Of a stretch of 16,072 nt of DNA, positions 1 to 6,959 are shown piece after piece (the first letter of the stretch is position 1; each line of letters begins with the position of its first letter). The DNA is taken from assembly GCA_030643145.1 (NCBI GenBank), contig DAOWMJ010000017.1:1-16072 (forward strand). Reading direction: 5' to 3'. A program made the position numbers and the translations under genes. The notes under the pieces are model-generated. The model made no database searches, was not told the origin of the DNA, and saw only the letters and a program-made list of their open reading frames with translations. The stretch comes from Candidatus Latescibacterota bacterium. GTDB lineage: Bacteria; Krumholzibacteriota; Krumholzibacteriia; Krumholzibacteriales; WJIX01.

Positions 1-617
1 AAATCGAGAATCTCGAGAATTTTTTCCTCTGAAATCTCATTTGCTCCACCCTCTACCATTAAAATCGAGTCATCAGAACCGGCAACCACGATATCCAATC
101 CCCCCTCATCTACTTCTTCGAAGGTAGGATTCAGTATAAATCCGTCATCTCCAACACCAACACGAACCCCGCTCACTATTGTTTCGAAGGGTATCTCCGA
201 CATATTAAGAGCAAGGGAAGCGCCTATAATACCAAGAACATCGGACTGATGCTTCTGATCACTGCTCAATACAGTACAGGCAACTTGTACTTCAAAGTTA
301 AACCCATCCGGAAAGAGTGGCCGTATCGGCCTGTCAATAAGCCTGCAGCTTACTGTTTCATGTTCGGTCGGCCTTCCTTCACGTTTGAAAAATCCTCCTG
401 GAATCTTACCGGCAGCGTAAAATTTTTCCCTGTATTCCACAAAAAGAGGGAAAAAATTCTTGTCGGTTTCAGCGCCTTTAGAAGCAACGGCGGTTACAAG
501 CACAGTTGTACCGTTCTCGCCTATCAGCACGGAACCATCCGCTTGTCTGGCGATCCTTCCGGTCTCGAAAAATAACTCTCTATCCTTTATTGTGATGTCT
601 TTTCTTATCATATTCAT
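1..617 (-). CDS. pnp: Polyribonucleotide nucleotidyltransferase (PNPase), N-terminal part, cut by window edge
   Basis: PNPase degrades RNA 3'-to-5' by phosphorolysis, releasing nucleoside diphosphates. About 205 codons are visible and the frame is open at the left edge, so the second RNase PH core and the KH and S1 domains lie outside. The visible part is the first RNase PH-like domain: ETGRIARQADGSVL near the start, then FFKREGRPTEHE followed by RLIDRPIRPLFPDGF, the most diagnostic PNPase block, and MVEGGANEISEEKILE close to the edge. I start at ATG 617 because GGAAGGA lies 4 bases upstream; a second in-frame ATG two codons later (611) is also possible. The gene follows rpsO after 93 bases, the classical rpsO-pnp pair. 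That gap holds no convincing terminator, so cotranscription from the rpsO promoter is likely. Confidence 0.97.
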   Translation of the reverse strand, partial: MNMIRKDITIKDRELFFETGRIARQADGSVLIGENGTTVLVTAVASKGAETDKNFFPLFVEYREKFYAAGKIPGGFFKREGRPTEHETVSCRLIDRPIRPLFPDGFNFEVQVACTVLSSDQKHQSDVLGIIGASLALNMSEIPFETIVSGVRVGVGDDGFILNPTFEEVDEGGLDIVVAGSDDSILMVEGGANEISEEKILEILD

Positions 618-710
618 TCTTTCCTTCCACTACCAAATAATCAACAATAAATCTATTCAATCACACTCGCCCTGCTCAAAAAAGACCGGATGGATAAACA
701 CAACAGTTGG

Positions 711-980
711 TTATTTCCTGAGATTAAGTTCCTTGATGAGTGATCTGTACTTTTCAATTCTGTTCTTCTTTAAATAATCCAGGAGCTTTCTTCTTCTTCC
801 TACCATCTTCAAAAGCCCGCGTCTGGATGCATAGTCCTTTTTATGCTTTTTGAAATGCTCCGTCAGAACATTGATCCGCTTTGTGAGAATAGCGATCTGA
901 ACTTCCGGTGATCCTGAGTCTAAATCATGAAGCTGGTATTTACCAATTATTTCCTTTTTCTCATTTCCGTTCAAAGCCAT
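711..980 (-). CDS. rpsO: Small ribosomal subunit protein S15 (uS15)
   Basis: Primary 16S rRNA-binding protein of the 30S platform; it binds the three-way junction of helices 20-22 early in assembly. The 89-residue product has the standard family length. It carries the N-terminal helix region (KKEIIGKYQLHDLDSGSPEVQIA) and the family signature LTEHFKKHKKDYASRRGLL, followed by the basic helix VGRRRKLLDYLKK. The start is fixed by a strong AAAGGAGG 8 bases before the ATG. It sits between ribF and pnp and has its own promoter and a leader of about 160 bases. S15 commonly represses its own translation through its leader in other bacteria, so autoregulation is expected here but not proven. Confidence 0.98.
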   Translation of the reverse strand: MALNGNEKKEIIGKYQLHDLDSGSPEVQIAILTKRINVLTEHFKKHKKDYASRRGLLKMVGRRRKLLDYLKKNRIEKYRSLIKELNLRK

Positions 981-988
981 CGTAAAAA

Positions 989-996
989 CCTCCTTT
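989..996 (-). promoter_or_regulatory. Strong Shine-Dalgarno of rpsO
   Basis: AAAGGAGG, nearly the full anti-16S complement, 8 bases before the rpsO ATG (980). Its first five bases can pair with CCTTT at 1030-1034, so the site may be hidden when the leader folds. Confidence 0.85.
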
Positions 997-1038
997 AGTC
1001 CCAGTGCTGAACAAACACGATGGCAGCAGAAAGGGGAT
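989..1038 (-). promoter_or_regulatory. rpsO leader hairpin that can sequester the ribosome binding site
   Basis: Reading the minus strand, CCTTT (1034-1030) is complementary to AAAGG (996-992) inside the Shine-Dalgarno. TGCTG (1028-1024) is complementary to CAGCA (1009-1005). The two five-pair helices stack in one stem-loop, with a 14-nt apical loop and an asymmetric internal loop (one C opposite CTGGGACT). Past one C/A mismatch, C1036-G990 and U1037-G989 can add pairs. The fold places the ribosome binding site in the closing helix, as expected of a translational operator. The pairing is seen in the sequence; that S15 binds it is inference from known S15 autoregulation. Confidence 0.45.
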
Positions 1039-1074
1039 AGCCCAATCCGCCAATAATCTCTTTAAGCCAATTTC

Positions 1075-1108
1075 GATGGCAGGACCATTCTGTGATCCTT
1101 CTTCCATC
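1075..1108 (-). promoter_or_regulatory. Two-part stem-loop in the 5' half of the rpsO leader
   Basis: On the minus strand GATGG (1108-1104) pairs with CCATC (1079-1075). Nested within it GGATC (1098-1094) pairs with GGTCC (1086-1082), including one T-G wobble, around a 7-nt loop. The internal loop is aagaa on one side and tg on the other. It lies between the promoter and the SD-covering hairpin and is a candidate second element of an S15-binding leader. Confidence 0.4.
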
Positions 1109-1148
1109 CCTTACAAATCCAAACTACAGCGTATCACTGCGAACTGTA

Positions 1149-1176
1149 ATAATATAAAATTTGATAGTTTTGTCAA
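1149..1176 (-). promoter_or_regulatory. Sigma70-type promoter for rpsO-pnp
   Basis: Perfect -35 TTGACA (1176-1171), 16-base spacer, and -10 TATTAT (1154-1149, five of six consensus bases). The -35 overlaps the TGA stop codon of ribF. Transcription would start near 1142, giving a leader of about 160 nt before rpsO. The AT-rich spacer and the position at the start of the second-longest non-coding gap support it. Confidence 0.7.
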
Positions 1177-2117
1177 TCATTCTCTTTCAAAATACGAGTG
1201 ACTAATTCCTGATCCTTTATCAATTGACATCTGAGTTTTTCAAGATTGCTAAATAGTTTTTCTTTTCTTAAAAATTTAATGCAATAAACCCTGAGTTTTT
1301 CCCCATAGATATCTCCGGAAAAATTAAATAAATTAACTTCTATACTCTCTTTGTTATCCGACTTAACCGTTGGAGATGTGCCGATATTCATCATTCCCGC
1401 GTATCGGGATTGACCAATTTCAACAAAAACAGCGTAAACTCCCCTCGGCGGAATTAATTTGTCAGGATCAGTCACGAAAAGATTCGCTGTTGGAAAATCG
1501 AGTTTACGTCCCAGATTCTTTCCCTTCACAATATGGGCATCAAAAAAATAGTTCCTCGATAAATATTTATAAGTTTTCTCAACCCTTCCGCCTAAAATAT
1601 CATCCCTGATTTTCGTGCTCGAAACAATATTATCTTCAATATTTTCTGGAGGAACAACGGTGACTTTAAACGAATCGCGCTTACCCTCGCGCTTTATCCG
1701 CTCGAGAGATCCTTCTCTGTTTTTTCCAAGACGAAAATCGTAGCCGACCACAAGATGAGCCATACCCCACCTTTTTATTAATCTCTTTTCAATAAAAGAA
1801 ACGTAATCCATTTTCAATAATTTCTGCGATATCTTTTCGATAACAAGATAATCAATATCCAGTAATTCAAGAAGTGACACCTTTTCATCCATCGTAGTAA
1901 GGAGTGGGGGAGCCATTTCCGGATTAACAACACTCAACGGATGTCTGTCAAAGGTAAAAAGAATACTTATATCCAGAGTTTCTCTTTTCTTTACTTGCGC
2001 AAGAGTATTTATAACCCGTTGATGCCCTACATGGACTCCGTCAAATACACCTATCGTTACGGCGGATCTTCCCGCAAATCCCCTTTCAATATCTCCGGTT
2101 CGTGATATGATTTTCAT
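1173..2117 (-). CDS. ribF: Bifunctional riboflavin kinase / FAD synthetase
   Basis: Converts riboflavin to FMN and FMN to FAD in the cytoplasm. The 314-residue length is typical. The N-terminal FAD synthetase (nucleotidyltransferase) domain shows GVFDGVHVGH at 23-32, with the HxGH nucleotide-binding motif, then VVGYDFRLGKNREGS at about 123-137 and VSSTKIR at 165-171. The C-terminal flavokinase domain shows KGKNLGRKLDFPTAN at 198-212, GVYAV at 226-230, MNIGTSPTV at 243-251 and the catalytic Glu in ESIEVNLF at 257-264. A GGGGA lies shortly before the ATG. It follows truB by 23 bases, so it is cotranscribed with it; its stop codon overlaps the -35 box of the rpsO promoter. Confidence 0.97.
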   Translation of the reverse strand: MKIISRTGDIERGFAGRSAVTIGVFDGVHVGHQRVINTLAQVKKRETLDISILFTFDRHPLSVVNPEMAPPLLTTMDEKVSLLELLDIDYLVIEKISQKLLKMDYVSFIEKRLIKRWGMAHLVVGYDFRLGKNREGSLERIKREGKRDSFKVTVVPPENIEDNIVSSTKIRDDILGGRVEKTYKYLSRNYFFDAHIVKGKNLGRKLDFPTANLFVTDPDKLIPPRGVYAVFVEIGQSRYAGMMNIGTSPTVKSDNKESIEVNLFNFSGDIYGEKLRVYCIKFLRKEKLFSNLEKLRCQLIKDQELVTRILKEND

Positions 2118-2140
2118 GATTATCCCCGAAATTCTACCTA

Positions 2141-3052
2141 TTAGCTCAATAACGGTATATTAAAAACACGTTTAATCATAATAGTCCGTGTAAGACTAAT
2201 CTCTCCTATCCCCCCCAATGTTTTATCGAAACGAAGCAAGCGAACAATATCGCCGGAAGATAGATCGATATCCTGCGGAACGGATGGAGCTATTCCATTG
2301 ATTAGAGAAGCGGACTCGCCCTTTGTCATTTCAATGACAGGCAGATATCTTAATGCTTCAGCGGGAGAATATCCCGGGCTGTCCATCTTCTCGAAATCGC
2401 CGAAATCATCAGTTGAAACAGCCATTTCAATAGTAAAATGACCGATTGCATCTCTTCTCAGGCCCGATAGATGAGAAGGAACACCCAATTTCTCTCCTAT
2501 TTCCTCCGCAAGAGTTCTAATATACAACCCCCTTGAACATTTGACCTCAATTCTAAACTCAGGTAATTTGCAGGAGACAAGATTGATTTCATGTGTCGTT
2601 ACTTCACGCGGTTTTCTCTCCACTTGTTGTCCACTCCTGGCAAGCTTATAGAGTGGAGTTCCTTTGAATTTTAACGCGGAATACATGGGAGGAATCTGCA
2701 AACGTTTCCCCAGAAAACCGGGCAAGGCATCGATAATATCCCCTTTAAGAATACCCCTCCAATCCCCTGTTGAAATTACTTGTCCCGTAACATCCTGAGT
2801 GTCGGTTGATTGCCCAAGAACAATATCAGCAGTGTACTTCTTCGGCAGATCCATAAGATAATTAGACAACTTTGTCGCTTCCCCACTCAGGAGTAAAACC
2901 AATCCGTCGGCAACAGGATCCAGACTCCCGGCGTGACCAATCTTTTTAATCTTCACGAAACGTTTCAGTTTTCGTATACAATCAAATGTCGTGATCCCTC
3001 TTATTTTATTCACAGGTATCACTTTGTTATTTAATTTATCTTTCAATAGCAT
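2141..3052 (-). CDS. truB: tRNA pseudouridine(55) synthase
   Basis: Isomerises U55 in the T-loop of tRNAs. The product has 303 residues, the normal bacterial length. It shows GHAGSLDPVADGLV at 39-52, where Asp45 of the LDP motif is the predicted catalytic aspartate. KKYTADIVLGQSTDTQDVTG at 71-90, PPMYSALKFKG at 121-131 and the RNA-binding motif SRGLYIRTLAEEIG at 173-186 follow. The first motif has Ala and Ser where many homologues read GHTGTLDP, a tolerated variation. GGAG lies 5 bases upstream of the ATG. It is 32 bases after the nrnA-type gene and 23 bases before ribF, the usual neighbour order. Confidence 0.97.
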   Translation of the reverse strand: MLLKDKLNNKVIPVNKIRGITTFDCIRKLKRFVKIKKIGHAGSLDPVADGLVLLLSGEATKLSNYLMDLPKKYTADIVLGQSTDTQDVTGQVISTGDWRGILKGDIIDALPGFLGKRLQIPPMYSALKFKGTPLYKLARSGQQVERKPREVTTHEINLVSCKLPEFRIEVKCSRGLYIRTLAEEIGEKLGVPSHLSGLRRDAIGHFTIEMAVSTDDFGDFEKMDSPGYSPAEALRYLPVIEMTKGESASLINGIAPSVPQDIDLSSGDIVRLLRFDKTLGGIGEISLTRTIMIKRVFNIPLLS

Positions 3053-3084
3053 TTTATCTCCAGACAGGGTTTTTCTTTTTGAAA

Positions 3085-4104
3085 CTAGGACATAAGAAGC
3101 ATCTCGCGGAATCCTTGAATAATCAGATCTCTGCTTTTATCCAGATCATAATCAATTACTAATCCGGCTGCGTTTTTGTGCCCGCCTCCACCATATTTTT
3201 CCGCGAAGGAGGCAACATTCAGATTATTTAATGAACGCAGACTGACTCTCACTCCTTCAGGAACGATTTCTCTCAGGAAGGCAACCAGTTCAACTCCCTC
3301 GATTGCCGCGGCATAATCAATAAATCCCTCTGTATCTTCTACCTTAGCCCGGGATTCCTCCAACATGGACTTGGTCAATTCCATAATAGCGATCCGCCCA
3401 TTGTCGAATAATTGCAAATTAGCAAGAACACATGATAATAATTTCAGGGATCTGAATTTTTTCATATAGAAGAATTCCCGTGCTATTTCACTCGCCCGTG
3501 CTCCATATCCGACAAGTTCTGAAGCTACAGCCAACGATTCCTCATCAGTATTCCGAAACCTGAAACCCCCCGTATCCATCATGATCCCTAAATAGAGATA
3601 ATCAGCAATCTCCGGTGTTATAACCCCTCTATCCAGAAAAGAAAGAAAATAATAAACCAGGATAGTTGTAGCCGCTGTTTTATCTTTAATAAAATTAATC
3701 GATCCGAATCTCTCGTTCGTAGGATGATGATCGATATTTACTATAATTGTTTCGTCATTCGCACTGATAATGTTGCCGATTCTTTCAACTGTCGGCGTAT
3801 CCACAACAAACACAACTTCGTATTGATAGTTTTTAAGCTCTTCTTGGGAAAGAAGCAACTTCATACGCGGAAGTTTTTTGTATTTTTCGGATACAACCCC
3901 CGGAATGTAGCATCCGACCAGCTTACCCATACCTTCGAGCAAGGCCGCAATGGCCAGCATTGAACCAACACAATCACCATCCGGATCAACATGAGCAACC
4001 AGCAGAAATCTTTTATGCTGTTTGATTAACGATATGATCCCGTTAAATAATTTCTTATCTTTCTCGCTACTCAATGCCGCCCTCTCGGCCGGGATCCTCT
4101 TCAT
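3085..4104 (-). CDS. nrnA: DHH/DHHA1 phosphoesterase, NrnA-type oligoribonuclease / pAp phosphatase
   Basis: NrnA-family enzymes clear 2-5 nt RNA fragments left by exonucleases such as PNPase, and many also remove the 3'-phosphate of pAp. The metal-binding motifs are all present: AHVDPDGDCVGS at 37-48, VVDTP at 100-104, IDHHPTN at 124-130 with the eponymous DHH, and MMDTGGFRFRNT at 175-186. The C-terminal DHHA1 domain has YGGGGHKNAAGL at 304-315. The frame opens with an ATG at 4104 that overlaps rbfA by 38 bases and has no good Shine-Dalgarno. An in-frame TTG at 4074, six bases after GAGAGG and overlapping the rbfA stop, would give 329 residues and a more typical N-terminus. The exact start is uncertain; the identity is not. 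Confidence 0.93.
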   Translation of the reverse strand: MKRIPAERAALSSEKDKKLFNGIISLIKQHKRFLLVAHVDPDGDCVGSMLAIAALLEGMGKLVGCYIPGVVSEKYKKLPRMKLLLSQEELKNYQYEVVFVVDTPTVERIGNIISANDETIIVNIDHHPTNERFGSINFIKDKTAATTILVYYFLSFLDRGVITPEIADYLYLGIMMDTGGFRFRNTDEESLAVASELVGYGARASEIAREFFYMKKFRSLKLLSCVLANLQLFDNGRIAIMELTKSMLEESRAKVEDTEGFIDYAAAIEGVELVAFLREIVPEGVRVSLRSLNNLNVASFAEKYGGGGHKNAAGLVIDYDLDKSRDLIIQGFREMLLMS

Positions 4105-4444
4105 CGTTATGAATTTTCTTTAGCACTTTCTCTATCCTCATTGCTTTATCGAGCGATTTATCATATATGAAAATAAGTTCCGGAATTATTCTCATACGCA
4201 TATGGTTTCTGAGTTCACTTCTTATATACCCTTTGCAACTTGTCAGACCCCTTCTGACAAGTTCCATTTCATCCTTTTCTCCAATAATATTATAGTAGAT
4301 TTTGGCGACCGAAAAGTCATCCGGAGCCTCTACTTTCTGTATTGTAACGTTGGAAACACGGGGATCCTTGACTTTTCGCATTATCAACTCCGCCACAAAT
4401 TCGCGGATTTCTTCTTTCCTTCTGGCCTTGTACTTATTGCCCAT
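4067..4444 (-). CDS. rbfA: 30S ribosome-binding factor A
   Basis: Binds the immature 30S subunit near the 5' end of 16S rRNA and assists late maturation and cold adaptation. The product has 125 residues, normal for the family. It shows EEIREFVAELIMRKVKDPRVSNVTI near the N-terminus, the KH-like core FSVAKIYYNIIGEKDE, then GYIRSELRNHMRMRIIPELIF and the terminal DKAMRIEKVLKKI helix. An acidic tail (HNDEEDPGREGGIE) follows. AAAGGAAG just before the ATG supports the start. It lies 12 bases after the DUF503 gene and overlaps the downstream nrnA-type gene, so translation is probably coupled. Confidence 0.96.
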   Translation of the reverse strand: MGNKYKARRKEEIREFVAELIMRKVKDPRVSNVTIQKVEAPDDFSVAKIYYNIIGEKDEMELVRRGLTSCKGYIRSELRNHMRMRIIPELIFIYDKSLDKAMRIEKVLKKIHNDEEDPGREGGIE

Positions 4445-4456
4445 GTCTATCTTCCT

Positions 4457-4738
4457 TTATAAGTAATTTCTTTCGATATCAGTGCAAATTATTCTATGAT
4501 CCCTGTCAAAGAATGATGTAACAGATTGGAGAATCTTGTCCAATCCTTTCGTACTGTTCGCAACAGCCACAATACAAAACTCACTACGCTGCCATTTATC
4601 CTGAAAATCAGTTTCACAAAAAGCTATATTAAACCTGTTGCGAAGTCTATCTTTAACGCTGTTAAGAATAATCCTTTTTTCTTTAAGAGAAGAACAACCG
4701 GGCAAATAAAATTCCATTACTAAACTGGCAATAATCAT
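4457..4738 (-). CDS. ylxP: DUF503 family protein (YlxP-like)
   Basis: Small conserved protein of 93 residues, full length for the family, of unsettled function; in many bacteria it sits between infB and rbfA, exactly as here. The family pattern is clear: LVMEFYLPGCSSLKEKRIIL near the N-terminus (the LPG..SLKEKR block), LRNRFNIAFCETDFQDKWQ in the middle (RNRFN..E.D.QD.WQ), then a conserved hydrophobic strand and a C-terminal helix. No recognisable Shine-Dalgarno precedes the ATG, which lies 21 bases after the infB stop, so translation probably depends on ribosomes ending infB. A role in ribosome biogenesis is suggested only by context. Confidence 0.93.
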   Translation of the reverse strand: MIIASLVMEFYLPGCSSLKEKRIILNSVKDRLRNRFNIAFCETDFQDKWQRSEFCIVAVANSTKGLDKILQSVTSFFDRDHRIICTDIERNYL

Positions 4739-4759
4739 AGGAATAACTTTTTTGCGCCA

Positions 4760-6925
4760 TTAAAGAGTCCTGCTTTTTTCCTCCTTAATAAAGAATCGCA
4801 GGATATCCCCTTCTTCCACCTCGTCAAACCCTTTGACTCCTATTCCACACTCAAATCCACTGTTTACTTTTTTAACATCATCTTTGAATCTTTTAAGAGA
4901 AGAAATTACGCCTTCAAAAATAATTTCTTCTCCTCTTACCACTCTAACAAATGCATCCCGGGTTACCTCCCCGGATTTTACAAATGATCCGGCAACCACT
5001 CCTACCTTTGACACTCCGAAAACCTGTCGAACTTCCGCTTCTCCAATATCTTTCTCAATAATTTCAGGTTCAAGCAGCCCCGACATAGCTGCCTTAATAT
5101 CCTCGATTGCTTTATATATAACTTCATAAAAACGAACATCAACTTTTTCAGTCTTCACCAGTTGCGCGGCAGGAGGAGTTATCCCGGTGTTGAACGCGAT
5201 AATAACAGCGTTGGAAGCGGAAGCAAGGAGAATATCACCTTCATTGACCATTCCCACACCAACATGAATAGCTTTAATCTTTACTTCTTCAGTATCAAGA
5301 TTCTCAAAGCTGTCGATCAGGGCTCCAACAGAACCATCTGTATCAGCTTTGATTATAAGCGGCAGTTCTTTAATTTCTCCGGCCTGAATCTGATCGTACA
5401 GATCCTCGAGAGTAATTTTACTTTCAATTCTTCTTTCTTTTTCCCTTCGGATTTGTCGTCTCTTGGCAGCTATATCCCTGGCGGTTTTTTCTTCCTCAAC
5501 CTGAATAAAGAGGTCGCCGGCTTGAGGGATGCCATTGCTCCCCATCACAATAACCGGGGTTGAAGGAGGAGCCGTCTCAATTCTATTGCCTCGTTCATCC
5601 AACATAGCTTTAACTCTTCCCGCATAATCGCCCACAAGAAAATTATCAGCTACTCTAAGTGTGCCCTGCTGCATGAGAACGGTACAGACAATACCGCGGC
5701 CTTCTTCTTTTCTTGCCTCAATCACAGTCCCATGAACCATAGCCTCCGGATCCGCCTTCAATTCCAGTATTTCGGCCTGAAAAAGTATCATTTCCAGAAG
5801 AGCTTTAATTCCTTCTCCAGTCTTTGCTGAAATCTCGGCTGCCATTACATCTCCACCATATTCTTCCAGAATCAGGCTATGTTCCATAAGCTCTCTTTTT
5901 ACTTTTTCAATAGAAGCATTTGGAACATCTATCTTGTTAATAGCTACAACGATAGGAACATCGGCGGCCTTGGCATGGTTAATCGCTTCAACAGTTTGAG
6001 ACATTACCCCGTCATCCGCGGCTACTACAAGTACTACTATATCGGTTACTTGAGCCCCTCTCGCTCTCATAGCCGTAAATGCTTCATGGCCAGGCGTATC
6101 TATAAAAGAAATGTTCTTCTTATTTATCTCAACCTCATAAGCTCCAATGTGCTGTGTTATTCCACCCTTCTCTCCCGCTATTACGTTTCTCTCACAGATA
6201 TTATCGAGCAAAGAGGTTTTTCCGTGGTCTACATGCCCCATAATCGTGACAACAGGAGCCCTGTGAACCATCCGTTCCGGATCAATCTGCTTTTCTTCTT
6301 TTTTAACCAGCTCATCGAATTCCACTTCTTCAAACTTGATCTCATAACCATATTTATCCGCGATCAACATCATTGTATCCGAATCAAGCCGCTGATTAAG
6401 TGTAACCATCAACCCGAAACTCATGCATGTCTTAATAATCTCCGTGGGGCCAACATCAATATGCCGCGCTATCTCTGAAAGTGTCGAATATTCCGGAAGT
6501 TTAAGAACATTTTCCTCTTCCATGATTTCTTCTGATTCTTTTTTTCGCTTACGTCTCTTTGATTTTCTGGTAACTTCCATTTTCGCCAGAGTTCTTCTGA
6601 CACTTTCTTTTACGGCTTTTTGAGCTGCCTCTTTCTTATGTTTCTTTACCTTTAGAGATCTTTTGTTCCCGTCGGTTTTTTCAATCTTTTTCTTCTTTGG
6701 CTTCTCCCATTTCTTTTCTTTAGGCTTTTTAATATTCTTAACAACCTTTTTTGTTGAATCGTTCTTTACCCGCTTTAAATTCTGCATGAGCATAGTTTCA
6801 ACACGCTCTTCCACAGCACTCATATGGCTTTTAACAACAATCCCTTCTTTAACAAGGATTTTTATCAAAGCCTGACTTGATATACCATACTTTTTTGAAA
6901 GCTCATAAACTCGAATCTTCGTCAA
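4760..6925 (-). CDS. infB: Translation initiation factor IF-2
   Basis: GTPase that places initiator fMet-tRNA on the 30S subunit and promotes subunit joining. The 721 residues are at the short end for bacteria. An N-terminal IF2N domain (about 2-50) is followed by a lysine-rich linker (51-135), then a second IF2N-like domain (about 140-198). The G domain shows GHVDHGKT at 230-237, GGITQHIG at 254-261, DTPGHE at 276-281, NKID at 330-333 and a SAKTGEG motif near 375. Domains II-IV continue to the C-terminus. The start is TTG: a TGA lies in frame two codons upstream, and the next in-frame ATG would remove most of the first IF2N domain. It is 34 bases after nusA; ylxR and an L7Ae-like gene, common between nusA and infB elsewhere, are absent. 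Confidence 0.98.
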   Translation of the reverse strand: MTKIRVYELSKKYGISSQALIKILVKEGIVVKSHMSAVEERVETMLMQNLKRVKNDSTKKVVKNIKKPKEKKWEKPKKKKIEKTDGNKRSLKVKKHKKEAAQKAVKESVRRTLAKMEVTRKSKRRKRKKESEEIMEEENVLKLPEYSTLSEIARHIDVGPTEIIKTCMSFGLMVTLNQRLDSDTMMLIADKYGYEIKFEEVEFDELVKKEEKQIDPERMVHRAPVVTIMGHVDHGKTSLLDNICERNVIAGEKGGITQHIGAYEVEINKKNISFIDTPGHEAFTAMRARGAQVTDIVVLVVAADDGVMSQTVEAINHAKAADVPIVVAINKIDVPNASIEKVKRELMEHSLILEEYGGDVMAAEISAKTGEGIKALLEMILFQAEILELKADPEAMVHGTVIEARKEEGRGIVCTVLMQQGTLRVADNFLVGDYAGRVKAMLDERGNRIETAPPSTPVIVMGSNGIPQAGDLFIQVEEEKTARDIAAKRRQIRREKERRIESKITLEDLYDQIQAGEIKELPLIIKADTDGSVGALIDSFENLDTEEVKIKAIHVGVGMVNEGDILLASASNAVIIAFNTGITPPAAQLVKTEKVDVRFYEVIYKAIEDIKAAMSGLLEPEIIEKDIGEAEVRQVFGVSKVGVVAGSFVKSGEVTRDAFVRVVRGEEIIFEGVISSLKRFKDDVKKVNSGFECGIGVKGFDEVEEGDILRFFIKEEKSRTL

Positions 6926-6938
6926 CAGACCTCAACTC
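6923..6938 (-). promoter_or_regulatory. Ribosome binding site and TTG start codon of infB
   Basis: On the minus strand TTGAGG lies shortly before the TTG initiation codon at 6925-6923, with an in-frame TGA three codons before it. The IF2N homology begins two residues after the TTG, so this rare start codon is well supported. Confidence 0.75.
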
Positions 6939-6959
6939 CCTCAAGATATGACTCAGTTA

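Noticed and set aside
249..575. Plus-strand open frames opposite pnp (249-575 and 460-777)
   Set aside because: They are mirror frames of the PNPase and S15 coding region, with no promoter or recognisable domain.
618..710. Possible terminator or separate promoter between rpsO and pnp
   Set aside because: A TTTTTT run is present but no stable stem precedes it, and TTGAGC has only a poor -10 at proper spacing.
1125..1148. Third leader hairpin before rpsO (TACAG/CTGTA around a 14-nt loop)
   Set aside because: Its 5' arm directly follows the -10 box, so it would lie upstream of the predicted transcript start and be absent from that RNA.
5879..6478. Plus-strand open frame of 199 codons opposite infB
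   Set aside because: Antisense to the conserved IF2 G domain; composition and sequence resemble no protein family, and it has no neighbours on that strand.
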